Source: Tetrahymena thermophila SB210
Taxonomy: Eukaryota > Ciliophora > Oligohymenophorea > Hymenostomatida > Tetrahymenidae
Reading direction: 5' to 3'
Assembly (NCBI RefSeq): GCF_000189635.1
Contig: NW_002476463.1
Coordinates: 1,426,001 to 1,490,000 of the forward strand
DNA: 64,000 nucleotides
Below, piece after piece: positions 51,093-63,257 of the stretch (the first letter of the stretch is position 1; every line of letters begins with the position of its first letter). The position numbers and the translations under genes were made by a program. The notes under the pieces were generated by a model. The model saw only the letters and a list, made by a program, of their open reading frames with translations, did not search any database and was not told the DNA's origin.

Positions 51093-54000
51093 TCACTACT
51101 AATTTTTAGGAAGCTTATTGCCCATAAACAATCTAGGTCCTGAATTAAGTCTTCCATTGTTAGCTGTTCCTCCTCTTGAAAGATCAATAACCTTCGTTTC
51201 GCTATTACCAGTTCCTAGTCTTTATTGAGTTGGAGCATTATTTATACTAAACGCTGAGCCATTATTAATTAGATGCTATGTTTCATTCTTGGTTTTACCA
51301 TCAAAGAAGCTAACACCACTGCTTCTCATAGATGTTTCATCCATTCTCTTTAAAGCAACTGTATCTCCATTAGCAGAAGAAGCATTATCGTTTATGTACA
51401 TATTACTTGTATTGTAGCCTGCAGTATTTTTTCTTTATTAAATTCTAACAGGTTAAGTTTAAATAACTTTGGTTGTATTTCCTCCAATATTAAAGTCATC
51501 CTTTTAATCATCTGAATCATCATCGTCATCTCCCTCAATAATATAAGAGTCTGAATCAGATTTTTTATTTTTACTGTTATCCTCTTCATCATCACTATTA
51601 TCTTCGTCCTCATCATCTTTTTTCTTTTTTTCTATTGAATTTATAAATTTCATTTAAAAATTTTCAATATTTTAATGAATTACCGAATGGTTTAGTCTTT
51701 CCTTCGAATTCGTTAAAGTAATTTTTATTAATAGCCTCAAGAATTTCTTTATTTTTCAATTTCTGTGTAATTGCTGCTGCTTTCTCTGACTTAATTTTAA
51801 ATGTATTTAAGTCTTCTTTAGCATAAAATTCCATAAAATCTCTAATGAATTTTTCAACGAATCTTTGTTCACCCACAAACATTTCTTTGTCTATAAAGTA
51901 ACATTAAATAATAGTCTTACAAGCCATGTGAAAAGAACCTTAGAAAATCTATTTACCATAATTAATAATAATAATTTAAGAATGCTACTTTAAAAATTTA
52001 TTTTTTTTAATTTACATCAGATATTTAATAGCAAATAATAAAAATAACACCAGCAGGTAAAATTGGTGTTTCTACTTCAGAAAGGTCATTCTAGAGAATA
52101 GGTGTATATGATGTAGTCCTGATTATAATATAAAGTAATACAGCAATAATCAGAGCACAACATAGTTTAATTTGGTAAATCATAAAACCTTAATTTTGAA
52201 TTAATTATTAGAAATTCTTATTTACTTACGATAATTAATTAGAATTTTATTCTAAAGTTGTAAAAAAAAATTCTTATTCAATCTTTCTTCATTTTTCTAA
52301 CAAAAAATATTTCTAAAATTGATGTTTTTTAATCATTTTAAATTCAGAATTTTATTTTAACTTGAGAAATAAATAACCCTTGAAAAATAAATCAATGAAA
52401 ATAAAATAAAATATTATTTTACTAATTAAGAAATCAAGATCTTTTAGTTTTTCTTTATGCCTGTTGATTAAGAAATAGGCTTTTTTGGATGCAGTTCCAT
52501 ATCCATCTCCAAATAGACATGTTTGGACAAAGCAATTCACTGAAATATATCTTAAAAAGGATCTATAAATGTTTATACAAAAACAAAAGCATCCTTCAAT
52601 ATATCTAACAAATTAACTTCCTTAAGGTAGTTATCTAAATATGGCAATAACAAGGTCTAAAAGCATTTTAGGAATGATAAATATAGGTTTCATCAGGACA
52701 TAGAGAGAAACAGTTCCTATATGATATCTGAAAATTCTCTTCAGTGTAATTTTTAGAGGAATCTTAATATTTTAAGTATAATTTAACTCTTTATTTAATA
52801 ACTAACTAACTACTTACTTCAACAGTATCTTTCTTCTTTGCAAAAAACCAGATACATAGGGCGAAAGAAGTAATCATGTTGTTAACATTATGAGCAAAAA
52901 GTTACCAATTGAAGAACATATAAAACAAAAACAATATTAAATATACTGAGTATGAGCTATACTCAATAACTTTTGTCTCATTATTTTGAATTGCTTTTTA
53001 ACAAAATATGAATTATATATATAAATGATATAAAATATGTTTTTTACCTGAGGCTGCTGTTGGAACCTAAACAACTTAACCAATAGTCATCGCATAAATA
53101 CAAGAAATAACGGTTAATGCTCCTGCAGCTACTTAGAAAAATACTGAGAAGAAAGGTACTATTGTAAGCTGATTTAAAACTTTTATTACTCTAGAAGACG
53201 CCTTTACGAATCCTATAGCTAAGTTGATTCTGTTAAAAAGATTAATAACAATAAGCAGGTAAACTCCAGCAACAATCAGCATTACCCAAAATAGTGTCTT
53301 TAATTTAAAAAAAATACTCTAAAAACTAATTTAATAAAAAATTAAATAATACATAAAAGAGATATGCACGAGAACCGCCACATGAATGTTTATCAATGCC
53401 GAGCAAACAGTTGAATTTAATTAGCTTTATTTTAATAATTGTTATTAAAAATATAAATTTCGCCTTTGAATTTAATTTTACTCTAACATATTCTTCATAA
53501 AACAAATAAGAAATTATGCAAAAGCAAAATACACTTCCCCAAATGCAACCCCAAATCAAATATGGTACTTTTTCTTCATACCTTAGTACATATTAAAATG
53601 CAAATGCTAACAAAACTCCCAAAAATGCTCCGATACAAATTAGATCCAAAGTCTATTAATATTTAATCAATTAATAAATTATTATTTTTAATTAATATTT
53701 TTTTATTTTAAATTATACCAAATTTAAATCTGATGAAAGTCTCTTGACTGTATTTCTTGTTGTAGATAGATAAACTTCTACTGCCTGTCTATTTAAGGGT
53801 TCTTTCGGCATGCAATATCTTCCTAAATTATCACATGCAAGCTGCTAATAACAGAAAGTCTGCCATTCATCAGGATAAATAATTCCTTGCAAATTGTAAA
53901 GACATATGCTTTATCCCTATCCAGCAAATTTATTTCAAAAAATTTTCAAATAAAATATTTAAAAAGCTTCAAATAAAATTAGAAAAAGTCTTCAAATAAA

Positions 54001-55107
54001 ACATAAAAAATTTCATATAAATTATGAAAAAATCTTCAAGTAAAATATCAAAAAGTATTTCAAATATTTTAAATTCATCTAATTATAAATAAATGATAAA
54101 ATAGTTTTAAAAAAACAAATTAATTTTTTTTTTACAGTTGTTTAGGGACATTTAGATACACATATAGATACTTTCAAATCTATAGTAGCAGCTGCAAAAT
54201 ATTAGAATTATCTGTCTGATAAAATTCCAACACCACATATATCTCCTCTAAAATCATTACCATTTGAAAGTCTATTAGGCTATCCCTGCATGAAGCCTAA
54301 TGAGTTAAAAAGAAAATTACTTGTTTAAAATCAGACATTTAATTAAATTTTTTACTAACTACTGCACAAAAAAAAAAACCCCCGTTTAAAATAATCCAAA
54401 CTAGTAAACAAAATATGTTCGTGCAACCTCTTTCCTCTTTTTAAAAAAATTGTGTTATTTAAAATATTAACTAATAAATTAAAGAGAGAATCTGCCTATT
54501 TATTGATCATCTCTTGAATATCAAAGGTTTGTTTACCAACGATTCCTTTAAAGTCTTAGATTGGCATAAACTTTTGATTGTATTTATCATTCATATCAAT
54601 TTAATCTAGTTTTTCTATTGCAGATAGCTTATCTTATTTAGTAAATTTCTGCTAGCCATTTACTGTTGTCACAGTTACTGTATTTGTTTTATTAGTTTCT
54701 GTTTTGGACTTTTAAGTATTCTCCATATTTCCAATATTAAAATCATCTTCATCATTTAACTCCAACAATTCCATTAGTCTCTGTCTTTTTTCTTCTTTTT
54801 TTTACTGCTTTTTTCTAGCCCTTTTTTAAGAGTGAGTTTCTTGTTACTCTTCAACATTTTGTGCTTGTTCATTTTATTTTTCCTCTTTATCACTATTTTA
54901 AGATCCTTCGCCGCTTTCTTTACCACTTCCACTTCCACTATTATCTTCTTCATCGGATTCTAATATTTATAAAACTTTTTGTGTCTCTACTTATTTTTTA
55001 TCCTCATCTTCAAATGAATCATCTCCCTTTTTTCCAAAGATAAGAGTTTTGATTTCCATCTCTGAAGGAGGTCTGTTTTTATTTCCTTCTATTTTTAGCT
55101 AACTCAT
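51093..55107 (-). CDS. Choline-transporter-like protein (CTL/SLC44 family) with acidic tails
   Basis: Family members move choline or related substrates across membranes. Early exons 55107-54537, 54436-54356, 54296-54136 and 53916-53719 join in phase. Family hallmarks: DFKGIVEERGCTNIF before TM1 (CLLVWIILNGGFFFCAVV), the loop QGQPNRLSNGNDFRGDICG, the CP cluster ICVSKCPQ, later ASSRVIKVLNQL, and the C-terminal block FGDGYGTASKKAYFLINRH with DKEMFVGEQRFVEKFIRDF. About ten membrane segments. Before TM1 there is a ~190-residue charged extension (Lys/Glu/Gln-rich with acidic Ser repeats), longer than usual. After the membrane part a 57-nt intron near 51660 leads to an acidic Asp/Ser tail and a Thr/Asn-rich end; the stop is TGA at 51093. 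Both tails carry DDFNIG. Without that last splice the protein would end early at a TGA near 51664. A run of A and C at about 54370 is coding (NGGFFF). Confidence 0.9.
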
Positions 55108-56441
55108 TTTTATAGTCTACTTCTCAAGAATATCAATAATAAATTAAATTGAATAAGCAAGAATTATAGTTTATAATTCTAAGCATTTAATAAATTAATT
55201 GATTAAAATCCGCAAATAATATTGATTTGAGTGTATGAAGATTTACATTCTACTCTAAAGCTTAATAATATTAACAAATAATAAATCAATCAATCAATCA
55301 AAAAATTGCCTGAATCAAACATTTACTTTAAGGATAACGTAAATCTGTTCAAATTGATTTTCATATTTTTTTATTATTTATTTATTATTTGAATTTATTT
55401 TAAAACTTTATTATTACATATTAAAAATTTATTTATGATAAAATATCCAAAACTTTCAAATCTGAAAATGTTTTCAATATATTTTTAAAGAAGTTTAATG
55501 CAATTCTTTTAAGTATATTTGTTATTTTGTTTATTCATTATTAGTAAGTATATATTATTTATATAAAATATTTTTAAAAAATAAAGACCATCTATCAAGT
55601 CTAAGTTTAAATAAATTTGTTGACATACTTTTTATAAGTTTTTACTTATTTAAAAATTTCTTGTAAATATTTTAAAAAATAAAAAATTTTCATATTATTC
55701 ATCAAAAATAGCCAATAAATAAAATTTGATTTAATGAATTTACTATATCCTCTCTTTAATAATCGAAATATATAACAAAAAATTTTATTTTTTTGACTAT
55801 TTCTATTGAGTAAGAGTCCAAAAATTTCTCAGTTATTACAAAAATATATATTATGGCAAATTTATTATTTTTATTTTGTTGAACAATGATAATTTAGATA
55901 TTACATACTCATTTACTTGCAATTTAATATAAAAATTTTAAATGAAATATATTAATATCAAATAATTTCTTATCAATTCATAATATATTTTTAAAATAAA
56001 TATTAAAAAAAGAACTTCATAAATTAAGATATTCAAATCTAATAACAGTTTATATGTATTAAATTTTATAACATCAATTTAAAAAGTTTTATATAAATAA
56101 AACTATAAATATAATAATATCAATAAATTTTGAATAAATGAATAATTAATTATCTCTACTTTTAACTATTCATGAAAGCCGTAAGTATATTTTAACCAAA
56201 ATAAAGTTTATATTTTTATGTATTATTAGTTTAACTTTATATATTTTACTTCACTTTAAAATCATTTTTGTATAACATTAGTTTAATTAATTTATCTAAA
56301 GAATACTGTTTGTTTTTTCTATTCATTGTTATTGTTATTTTTTAAAATTAAAAAGGTATTCGAATTTTTAAACAAAATAAGCATATCAAATTTTTATTGT
56401 TAGATCTGTATCTTTTTAAATAAAAGTTTGTGTATAAGTAA
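55108..56441. promoter_or_regulatory. Divergent intergenic region, transporter / LRR gene
   Basis: The two flanking genes point away from each other, so both promoters must be within this 1.3 kb. The sequence is A/T-rich with CAAT repeats near 55287-55300; nothing else can be named. Confidence 0.45.
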
Positions 56442-59400
56442 ATGGAAAATTAAGACTCAAAAAAAGAAACTCCTGCAGCTAGTAATTAAGAAAATAAACA
56501 AATAAGTATATTTACTCACAGTAATCTCTAAGATTAAATTAACTTATTTTATTTAAAAGATGAAAATCTATCGAACGCTAAGTTTGACAAAAATAAAGAA
56601 GTACAATAATCGAACTAGGAATAAAATAATGAGTAGAATTTAGTTGAGTTGAAATATTTTTTTAAACTGATTTCGATTTCATTTAATAAAAAGATTATAA
56701 GAGTAAATTAAACCAATACCAATTGATGAAGTTAAAGAAAGATTAAAAAGTTTGAATTTTGGATTTAAGTATTTAGTTTAAATTTCATAGCTAAAGGAAT
56801 CTTAAAATTATGTTTATTTATAGATAATAAAATGAAATAGATGAAATTAGAAATGCAATTATTTAATCTGCTACAGAATTCAAAATGATCATCTAATAAT
56901 AGTATAATCCTATTTATATTTATCAGAAATATAATTATTTAGAATGAAGGTTAAAAAATATATAGAAATAAGCTAATAGATGAAAAATTTGTCAAAGATT
57001 TCAACAACATCATTTAATTGTTTGCAAGCTTAGCTGAAGTTAATCTTAATTTCGAGTAAGTTTTATTTTTATGCTTTATATTAAATCTATTTATAAATGC
57101 AAATAAATAAAAAAAGATCTACTCAAATTACCAAAGTCTAATTAGAAAGCCTGATTAAAGAATTGACTAATTCGTGTGTTAGCTTGTAAATAATAGAGCT
57201 TAATTTTAGGTAAATTTAGCTAGTTTATAGAATAAATAGTTTACAGATAGCTTTTGTAATATTTAGGAATAACAATTTAAATTCAAAGTGCATCAAAAAC
57301 ATACTTCAAGACCTGTCTTAACTTCTAAAATTAAAAAAACTAACAATAAATTTAGAGTATTTATTATTATCTTGTGGAATTCTTATAACATAAATTAATA
57401 AAGTAATAATTATATAGGAGCTTATGGATTAGATATTGCTCTTGAAGGATGGTAAAAAGGTTTGAATGTGGAGTATTTAGATATTGATTTTAGGTTTGGT
57501 TTTATTATTTCTTAACTAAATTGGTTATTTAATAATTATTTAAAATTTAGTAATAATTCATTGTAATTTGATGGGGCTTTACTCCTTTTCTAAGAAATGA
57601 AATATTTAAAAAATATTGTATAGCTAAAAATCAATTTAGAGTAAATAAAATGACAAAGAAAAATTATATCAGTTATTATATTTAACTAATTTAAAGAGGT
57701 AATTCAATTCAAAGTTAGCAGCTTGATGAAAAATCACTTATGGAAGGAATTGTTTCATGCAAGTTATTACAAGAGATTGATATTGATTTATCGTAAATTT
57801 AAATTATAAATCAAAATTAAGCTTATAAATCTAAAAAAGCAATAATTCTATTGGAGATAGTGATGTCGCTGATATGGCTTTACAATTCTTTTAAGTGACA
57901 AGATTGAAAAAAATAAAATTAGTTCTATGGTAAAAATATGATTAATAGTTAGTAAGCTGATTATTTTTATAAATAAAAAGGGAAAACTAAGTCACATTTG
58001 AAGGATATTATAACTTTTTCTAAAATATATCTAAATGCAAATAATTAGAAGAGCTGGATGTTAATTTTGAGTATTATTTTAATTCAAAATTTTTTAAAAA
58101 AATCAAAATTTATTTAATTCAATATTTTTTTTGACATAATTAATTTTTTTTCATTCTTTTTAGCAAAAAAATATAAATTTTTGTATAAGCAATCAATAGA
58201 ATCTTTTTCTGTTATATTTAGAAAAAATCATTTTTACATTATTTCTTAATGAATTTATTGAATTTGCTGTTAGAAAGTAACCAGAAATTAATTTTCTATT
58301 AAATTTTAGCTTTTCAAAAAGTCTATCAATTTTAATTCCATATTTCAAGAAAATTTAAAATCAAATATTTTCTAAAAAAGATAATTTTCATTAATTATTT
58401 TATTTTTTAATACTCTTCTTTTTTAATATATTGGATTAATTTTAATTCAAAGGAATGTCAATTTTATTTTTAAATCTAATAATAATTTAGGATTAAACAT
58501 AATTTCTATATTTATAGGTTTAATTTTTTGTTCAAAGTTGATTTAAATACATCAAGGATTTTATTTCATACTTTTTAATTTAAATTTGATATATTTAATT
58601 CAATAATTAATTTAAATTTTATTTAAGTGATAATTAGTTGAATGAGATAGACGAAAGTATAGCATATAATTTTTCAGCACTCTATTAAAAAATGAATAAA
58701 CTTCTTTTTCTCTCAATAAGCTTATGGTTTTTATTATTTTTATTTTTATTTGATAAAAAAATATTTTTTGTAGTAATAATTAACTTAGCAGTTTAGCGTG
58801 TTCTACAATTTTTAAAAGAATGGATGTTATTGCTGGTTTAAAATAATTGAATATCAATTTAAGGTTATTTTTTTATTTAAGTTATTATTTTTTAATATTT
58901 TGTAATAATAAAATAGAAAAAATAATTTGACTGCTTAAGATTGTATCGAGAGTTTTGAAAATTTTAGCAACATTTAGTATTTAGCTTAATTAAATATAAA
59001 TCTATCGTAAATTTATACAAAATTAGTATTAAATTTTTTCTAATGAATTTTACTTAGTAAAAACAGAATCGAAAGCAACAAATATGGGTTTCTGAATAAA
59101 ATAACTAGTTTTCCTTTTCTTCAAAAATTCAGTTTAGATTTATCGTAAAATTTTTAAAGTGTTTAAATTTATTAAGCATTTTTTTTAAGTTTAAACAGCT
59201 TTGATGAAAAATATATTGGGACGGTCTTAAAACCATTGTCAAACACAAACTCTATTAAGCAACTAAGCATAAATTTAAGGTATTTTAAACACAAAAATGT
59301 ATATATAATATTAAAAATAAAAACTATTAAAATAAGTGCGTGTGGAATAAAAAATATAGGAATACAATCTGTGGCTGAAGTTCTATTTTAAAGCTATGTT

Positions 59401-59729
59401 TAAATTGAAAGTCTTGAATTAAACTTATCGTAAGAAAAATAATGTTTTTTAAAAATAATTATAAATTTTTTAAATTTAGAAATAATATGTGCTAGCTGGA
59501 ATATTTATATAGCTATTTAGAGTGCTTAAAGTAAATGAGAAACTTGGTATTTTTATCAATAAATTTAAGGTATTTCTTTATTTTTTATCATAAAAAATAA
59601 GACATGTATTATATACACATATATATATATTAATTTAACAGAAATAATGGATTAGGAAGTATTGAGTAGGATTATATATTGAATATAATAGATAAAAAGA
59701 GATATAAATATTGTGAATTGCTGTTTTGA
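56442..59729 (+). CDS. Leucine-rich-repeat protein, one repeat per exon
   Basis: The ATG at 56442 begins MENQDSKKETPAAS and a polar N-terminal region; then come about a dozen exons each coding one LRR, and a last exon ending at TGA 59727-59729 (KRYKYCELLF). Examples of repeats: LFASLAEVNLNFE, CVSLQIIELNFR, GWQKGLNVEYLDIDFR, CKLLQEIDIDLS, VTRLKKIKLVL, VIAGLKQLNINLR, NTNSIKQLSINLR, SYVQIESLELNLS, MRNLVFLSINLR. Each ends with LxLxL-type residues right at a GTA donor, with the codon split after two bases, the same phase as in the array at 47795-50040. Repeats are diverged in sequence here but keep the Asn-Asn start and Leu pattern. No signal peptide, membrane segment or kinase domain is visible. 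Function unknown; LRR solenoids usually bind proteins. N-terminal exon borders between 56560 and 57000 are uncertain. Confidence 0.75.
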
Positions 59730-59820
59730 TGATTGTTTATATTTAAAGTTAATTAAGATACATAAGAAATTATTTATTTATTTGTTAAATAGTAAATTTA
59801 ATAAATTTATTTATTTTTCA

Positions 59821-62525
59821 TCAAGATTAGAACAAATGTTTATTGTAAAAACTTTCATTTACATCATTTACAACCACATTATTTTATGAGTAATTTAATT
59901 ATCTACTTGGACTATTATTTAATCCATTTTAGTAATTACTTCCGTTACTATTTGATCTTGCATGAAATTAGCTCTAACTAATTTATATCTATGATCCTTG
60001 TGAAGGTTATATAGTGTAAATATATGTAGATTATTATGGTTACTATTATTGCTATGGCTATTAAATTACTTGTTGATCATTACTTGATTTAATTTTTTAT
60101 AAGTGTCTGTCCATTACTCTGTCATAATCTGACTAGTTAAACTCTATTTAGTTTTATAAATCTTTATATTTCTTATAAATTTCATCTAGTCTATCTTTGT
60201 TTTAACTGTTTTAATTATTTTAGTGGCTAATTGTTTACCTCTAACCATTTTAATTTCTATGCACCACACTTCCAAGTAATTGCCTTGTTCTTTTCTTTCT
60301 CTCTTCTTCATCCAATTACATGCTACCTCTCATAAGCTATTATTATGGGGCATGATTAATATATGATCCTCCATTAGAATCCAGATAATTTGTATTTCTA
60401 TCATATTAATTTGACAAATAAATATTTAAATTTCAAGTAAAAATTAGCTAAATTATTCAAAATTAAAATTGCCGTTACAAGCATTGAAATGAGAATAATT
60501 TTAAAAAATTAATTTTTATAATTCTATGAAGTTTAATTATTTAATAATTAATAAATTTTTTTTGAGCTTAAATTAGACATTTTTATTTCCTTAAAAATTA
60601 ATTGATATTTTTTAAAATATCATCAAGAAAAGCTATTTATTTACCTAATTTAAGAGTAGCTAAGCACGTCATTCTAAAATTTATAAGAGTGAGCAGCACT
60701 AGAAGCATCATTTTCTGTTGAAAATATCTATTAACTTTTTTTAAAGATAATTTAAAAAGTATTTTGGTTTAAAGTTAATTTTACTAGTTTTTATATTTTA
60801 TAAATTAACGATAATTGTTTTCAGCTAATTCAATTATGTTCTGTGAATGCCTAGGGAAATCTTTGGTTACACTCCATGCTTCTATATGAATAAGCTTTTT
60901 AAGAAATATATATTAAAATAAAATAATTTTTCAAATGAATAAAATTTACAATGTGATTTTAAAAATAATCAAATCCTGATTCAAAGTAATCATCTTTCGA
61001 AAGAATGTATGAGCTCTAAAACATATTTCTATCTATCCATATACGGTGTTTTTATGTTTTTTAATCATACCCAAAGCCTAAACCTTTATCTGTGTAACTA
61101 ATATAACGCTTTAAAGGTTCCTGTTTCTATTAATCAGACTATTGAAGTCTACTTCTTTCCTTTCTCTTAAGAATACTTTCAATAGAATAAATAGGCTAGA
61201 AATGAGGAGATATTTCAAATAATATTATTTCCTAAGATCCATAAACTCCTCCTTAATTAACTGCTGATGAAAACCCATCAGGTACATACACGCCTACTAA
61301 TTGCTAATGATGGGTACCAGGAATTTCTTTTCCCAAAAACTTTAACAAAATTAAAAGTCCTCCTTCAAAACCTAAAATCAAATACAAGAAAAAATAAAAA
61401 AAAAGCTTATTTTTTTATAAACTTACTTTCTATTTGTTGCTAGAATGTTTCATAGTTAAAACTCAATTCACCAGATGAAAATATGCGATTTAAAATAGTG
61501 ATTTTCCTAAATAGATGGTCGCTAGTCAAAGCTATTGCTGAGCTTATGTTGTAATCAAAAGCCATAGTTTGTTTAATTTACAATACAGGGAAGCCATATT
61601 GCATAGGCTTTCTCAAAAATTTGTATTCATAATAATTCCTCAAAATATCATCAATCAAGGGATATTTTTTGTAAAAATAATTTATTATTTCATCCCAAGA
61701 TTTCGTTTCTTCTAATCCTTCTTCTTTATAAAAAAATAAATCAGAGTTTTTTAACAGTTTCTTATTAATTAACTGTTTTACTGAACATTACTGTAAGAAT
61801 TAAATTAGGATCAGGAATATTGTAGCTTGACTTCGCACTATCTGTAGTTTCAATGATTTTAAATATTTCCTAAATTAAAATTATAATTTATTTAGCTTAT
61901 TTCACTTTATTCTACTCTAAAAACCATTTTAAAGTTATTTTTAATTCAATATTTTAAATTAATATTCCATATTTACCTTCATAAATTGCTGGAGTTGTGT
62001 CAAAGTTGTTCGTGTTTATTTCCATTGATCTCCTCTTATTTTTGGATTAATAAGCTTAATTTTCCACTCAACGAGAGATTCTAAATAATACATCTTGTAG
62101 CCAGGCTCACTAAAAATTAAATCAGCACCTATTTAAATTTTAGAAAGCAATAAATTAGCTCGATTTCATAAATTGAATGATTAATTTATGCAAATAATTT
62201 TTTAAATATTACAAAAGTTGCAAAACCTTTCATATGAAATAAATTAATCATTTCCAAAAAGCTCATCTGTTAGTATTTTTTGTATTAAATCTGTCTCATA
62301 CATATAATCTGCAAAACCCTAAGGATCAATTATTCCCTTCTTTTTTGTACTAGTTTATATTTTACATTTTATATGATACATTGATTGATTTTTTAATATT
62401 TGATTCAATTAATACTTTTCATTGTTTTCTGAGATAGTAGTGAATAGCATGTTAATGTAGTTTTTCTAGCTTTTATCAAAATTTGACTCTCTTTTCCTAA
62501 TCGCACAGCAATTGTCATTTCCCAT
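59821..62525 (-). CDS. TLD-domain protein with myristoylation-type N-terminus (MEAK7/OXR1-like)
   Basis: TLD domains occur in stress- and V-ATPase-linked proteins (OXR1, NCOA7, MEAK7). The start at 62525 gives MGNDNCCAIRKRES: Gly2 with Cys6-Cys7 suggests N-myristoylation plus palmitoylation, and MEAK7 also begins MGN. A helical middle follows (KGIIDPQGFADYMYE, SWDEIINYFYKKYP). The TLD core is at about 61480-60780: FEGGLLILLKFLGKE, QQLVGVYVPDGFSSA, ILFEISPHFQPIYS, DKGLGFGYDQKTQK, HRIWIDRNMFQSSYIL and LIHIEAWSVTKDF, corresponding to the family's LWLD and EVWxV elements. After it come a Ser/Asn/Gln-rich tail with a short charged helix (DEIYKKYKDLQNQIEFNQ) and the stop at 59821. At least six introns; borders approximate. 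The long disordered tail after TLD is unusual, because TLD is normally at the C-terminus. Confidence 0.85.
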
Positions 62526-63257
62526 GTTATCTTAAATTCTATTCTTTATAGTCTTTTTACTAATGACCTAATATATGAATTATTGATTATATTATTTCTG
62601 AACTACTTCTAAGTTTTTAATTATTACTTAAAAAGAAATTATTTAATTAATTAACAACTATTTTTTATAGGCCGCTTATAATTTTTGATTGTTTTAAGAT
62701 ATAAATAATACTCTTGTTTATAATCTTATCAAACTTAATATCATAAAATACTCATTTTTTTAATAGTAATATATGATTACATCAGCACTTTTAATTTATA
62801 ATTTAATAGAATATTAAATCAATTATTTTTTAAATATATTATTATAATCTTATATTCGTTTAAAATTCAACTATTACAGACAGACATTGTTTTAAAAAAC
62901 TGTGTTTAAATTAAATTCTATTTTTACCTACTTATTATTTTCGTAATAAATTTGTTTCAAAAATAGTTTAGAATTAATATTTCTATTTAATTACACCTTT
63001 TTAAAAGTATTTCTACTTTCTCTTCCATAAAAATTTTGTTTTATCAATATTTAAATAAAATATAGAGCTTACTGATTCTAAATTAATTATAAGCATTATA
63101 ATTATCTATCAAAATTTTAAAGATTAAAGCTTTAATCAAACTAACAAATATTTTATATGAATTATTTATATGTTAATTTTATCATCATAAATTACTATTT
63201 TAAAATTGTATCAGTAGATAACTATTTTTTAATTTGTTATTTATAAATCCTCAAAAA
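62526..63257. other. Intergenic, AT-rich
   Basis: Contains the promoter of the TLD-protein gene and the 3' flank of the next minus-strand gene. A/T-rich; no other feature seen. Confidence 0.45.

Noticed and set aside
51664..51882. End of the choline-transporter-like protein at the TGA after GNSLKY
   Set aside because: A GTAATT donor directly before it and an AATAG acceptor 57 nt later join the frame to a clearly coding acidic tail that ends at 51093.
54361..54390. Run of A followed by CCCCC, looking like telomere-like sequence or an assembly junction
   Set aside because: It does not match the ciliate C4A2 telomere repeat, and on the minus strand it encodes NGGFFF inside the first membrane segment of the choline-transporter-like protein, in frame with both flanks.
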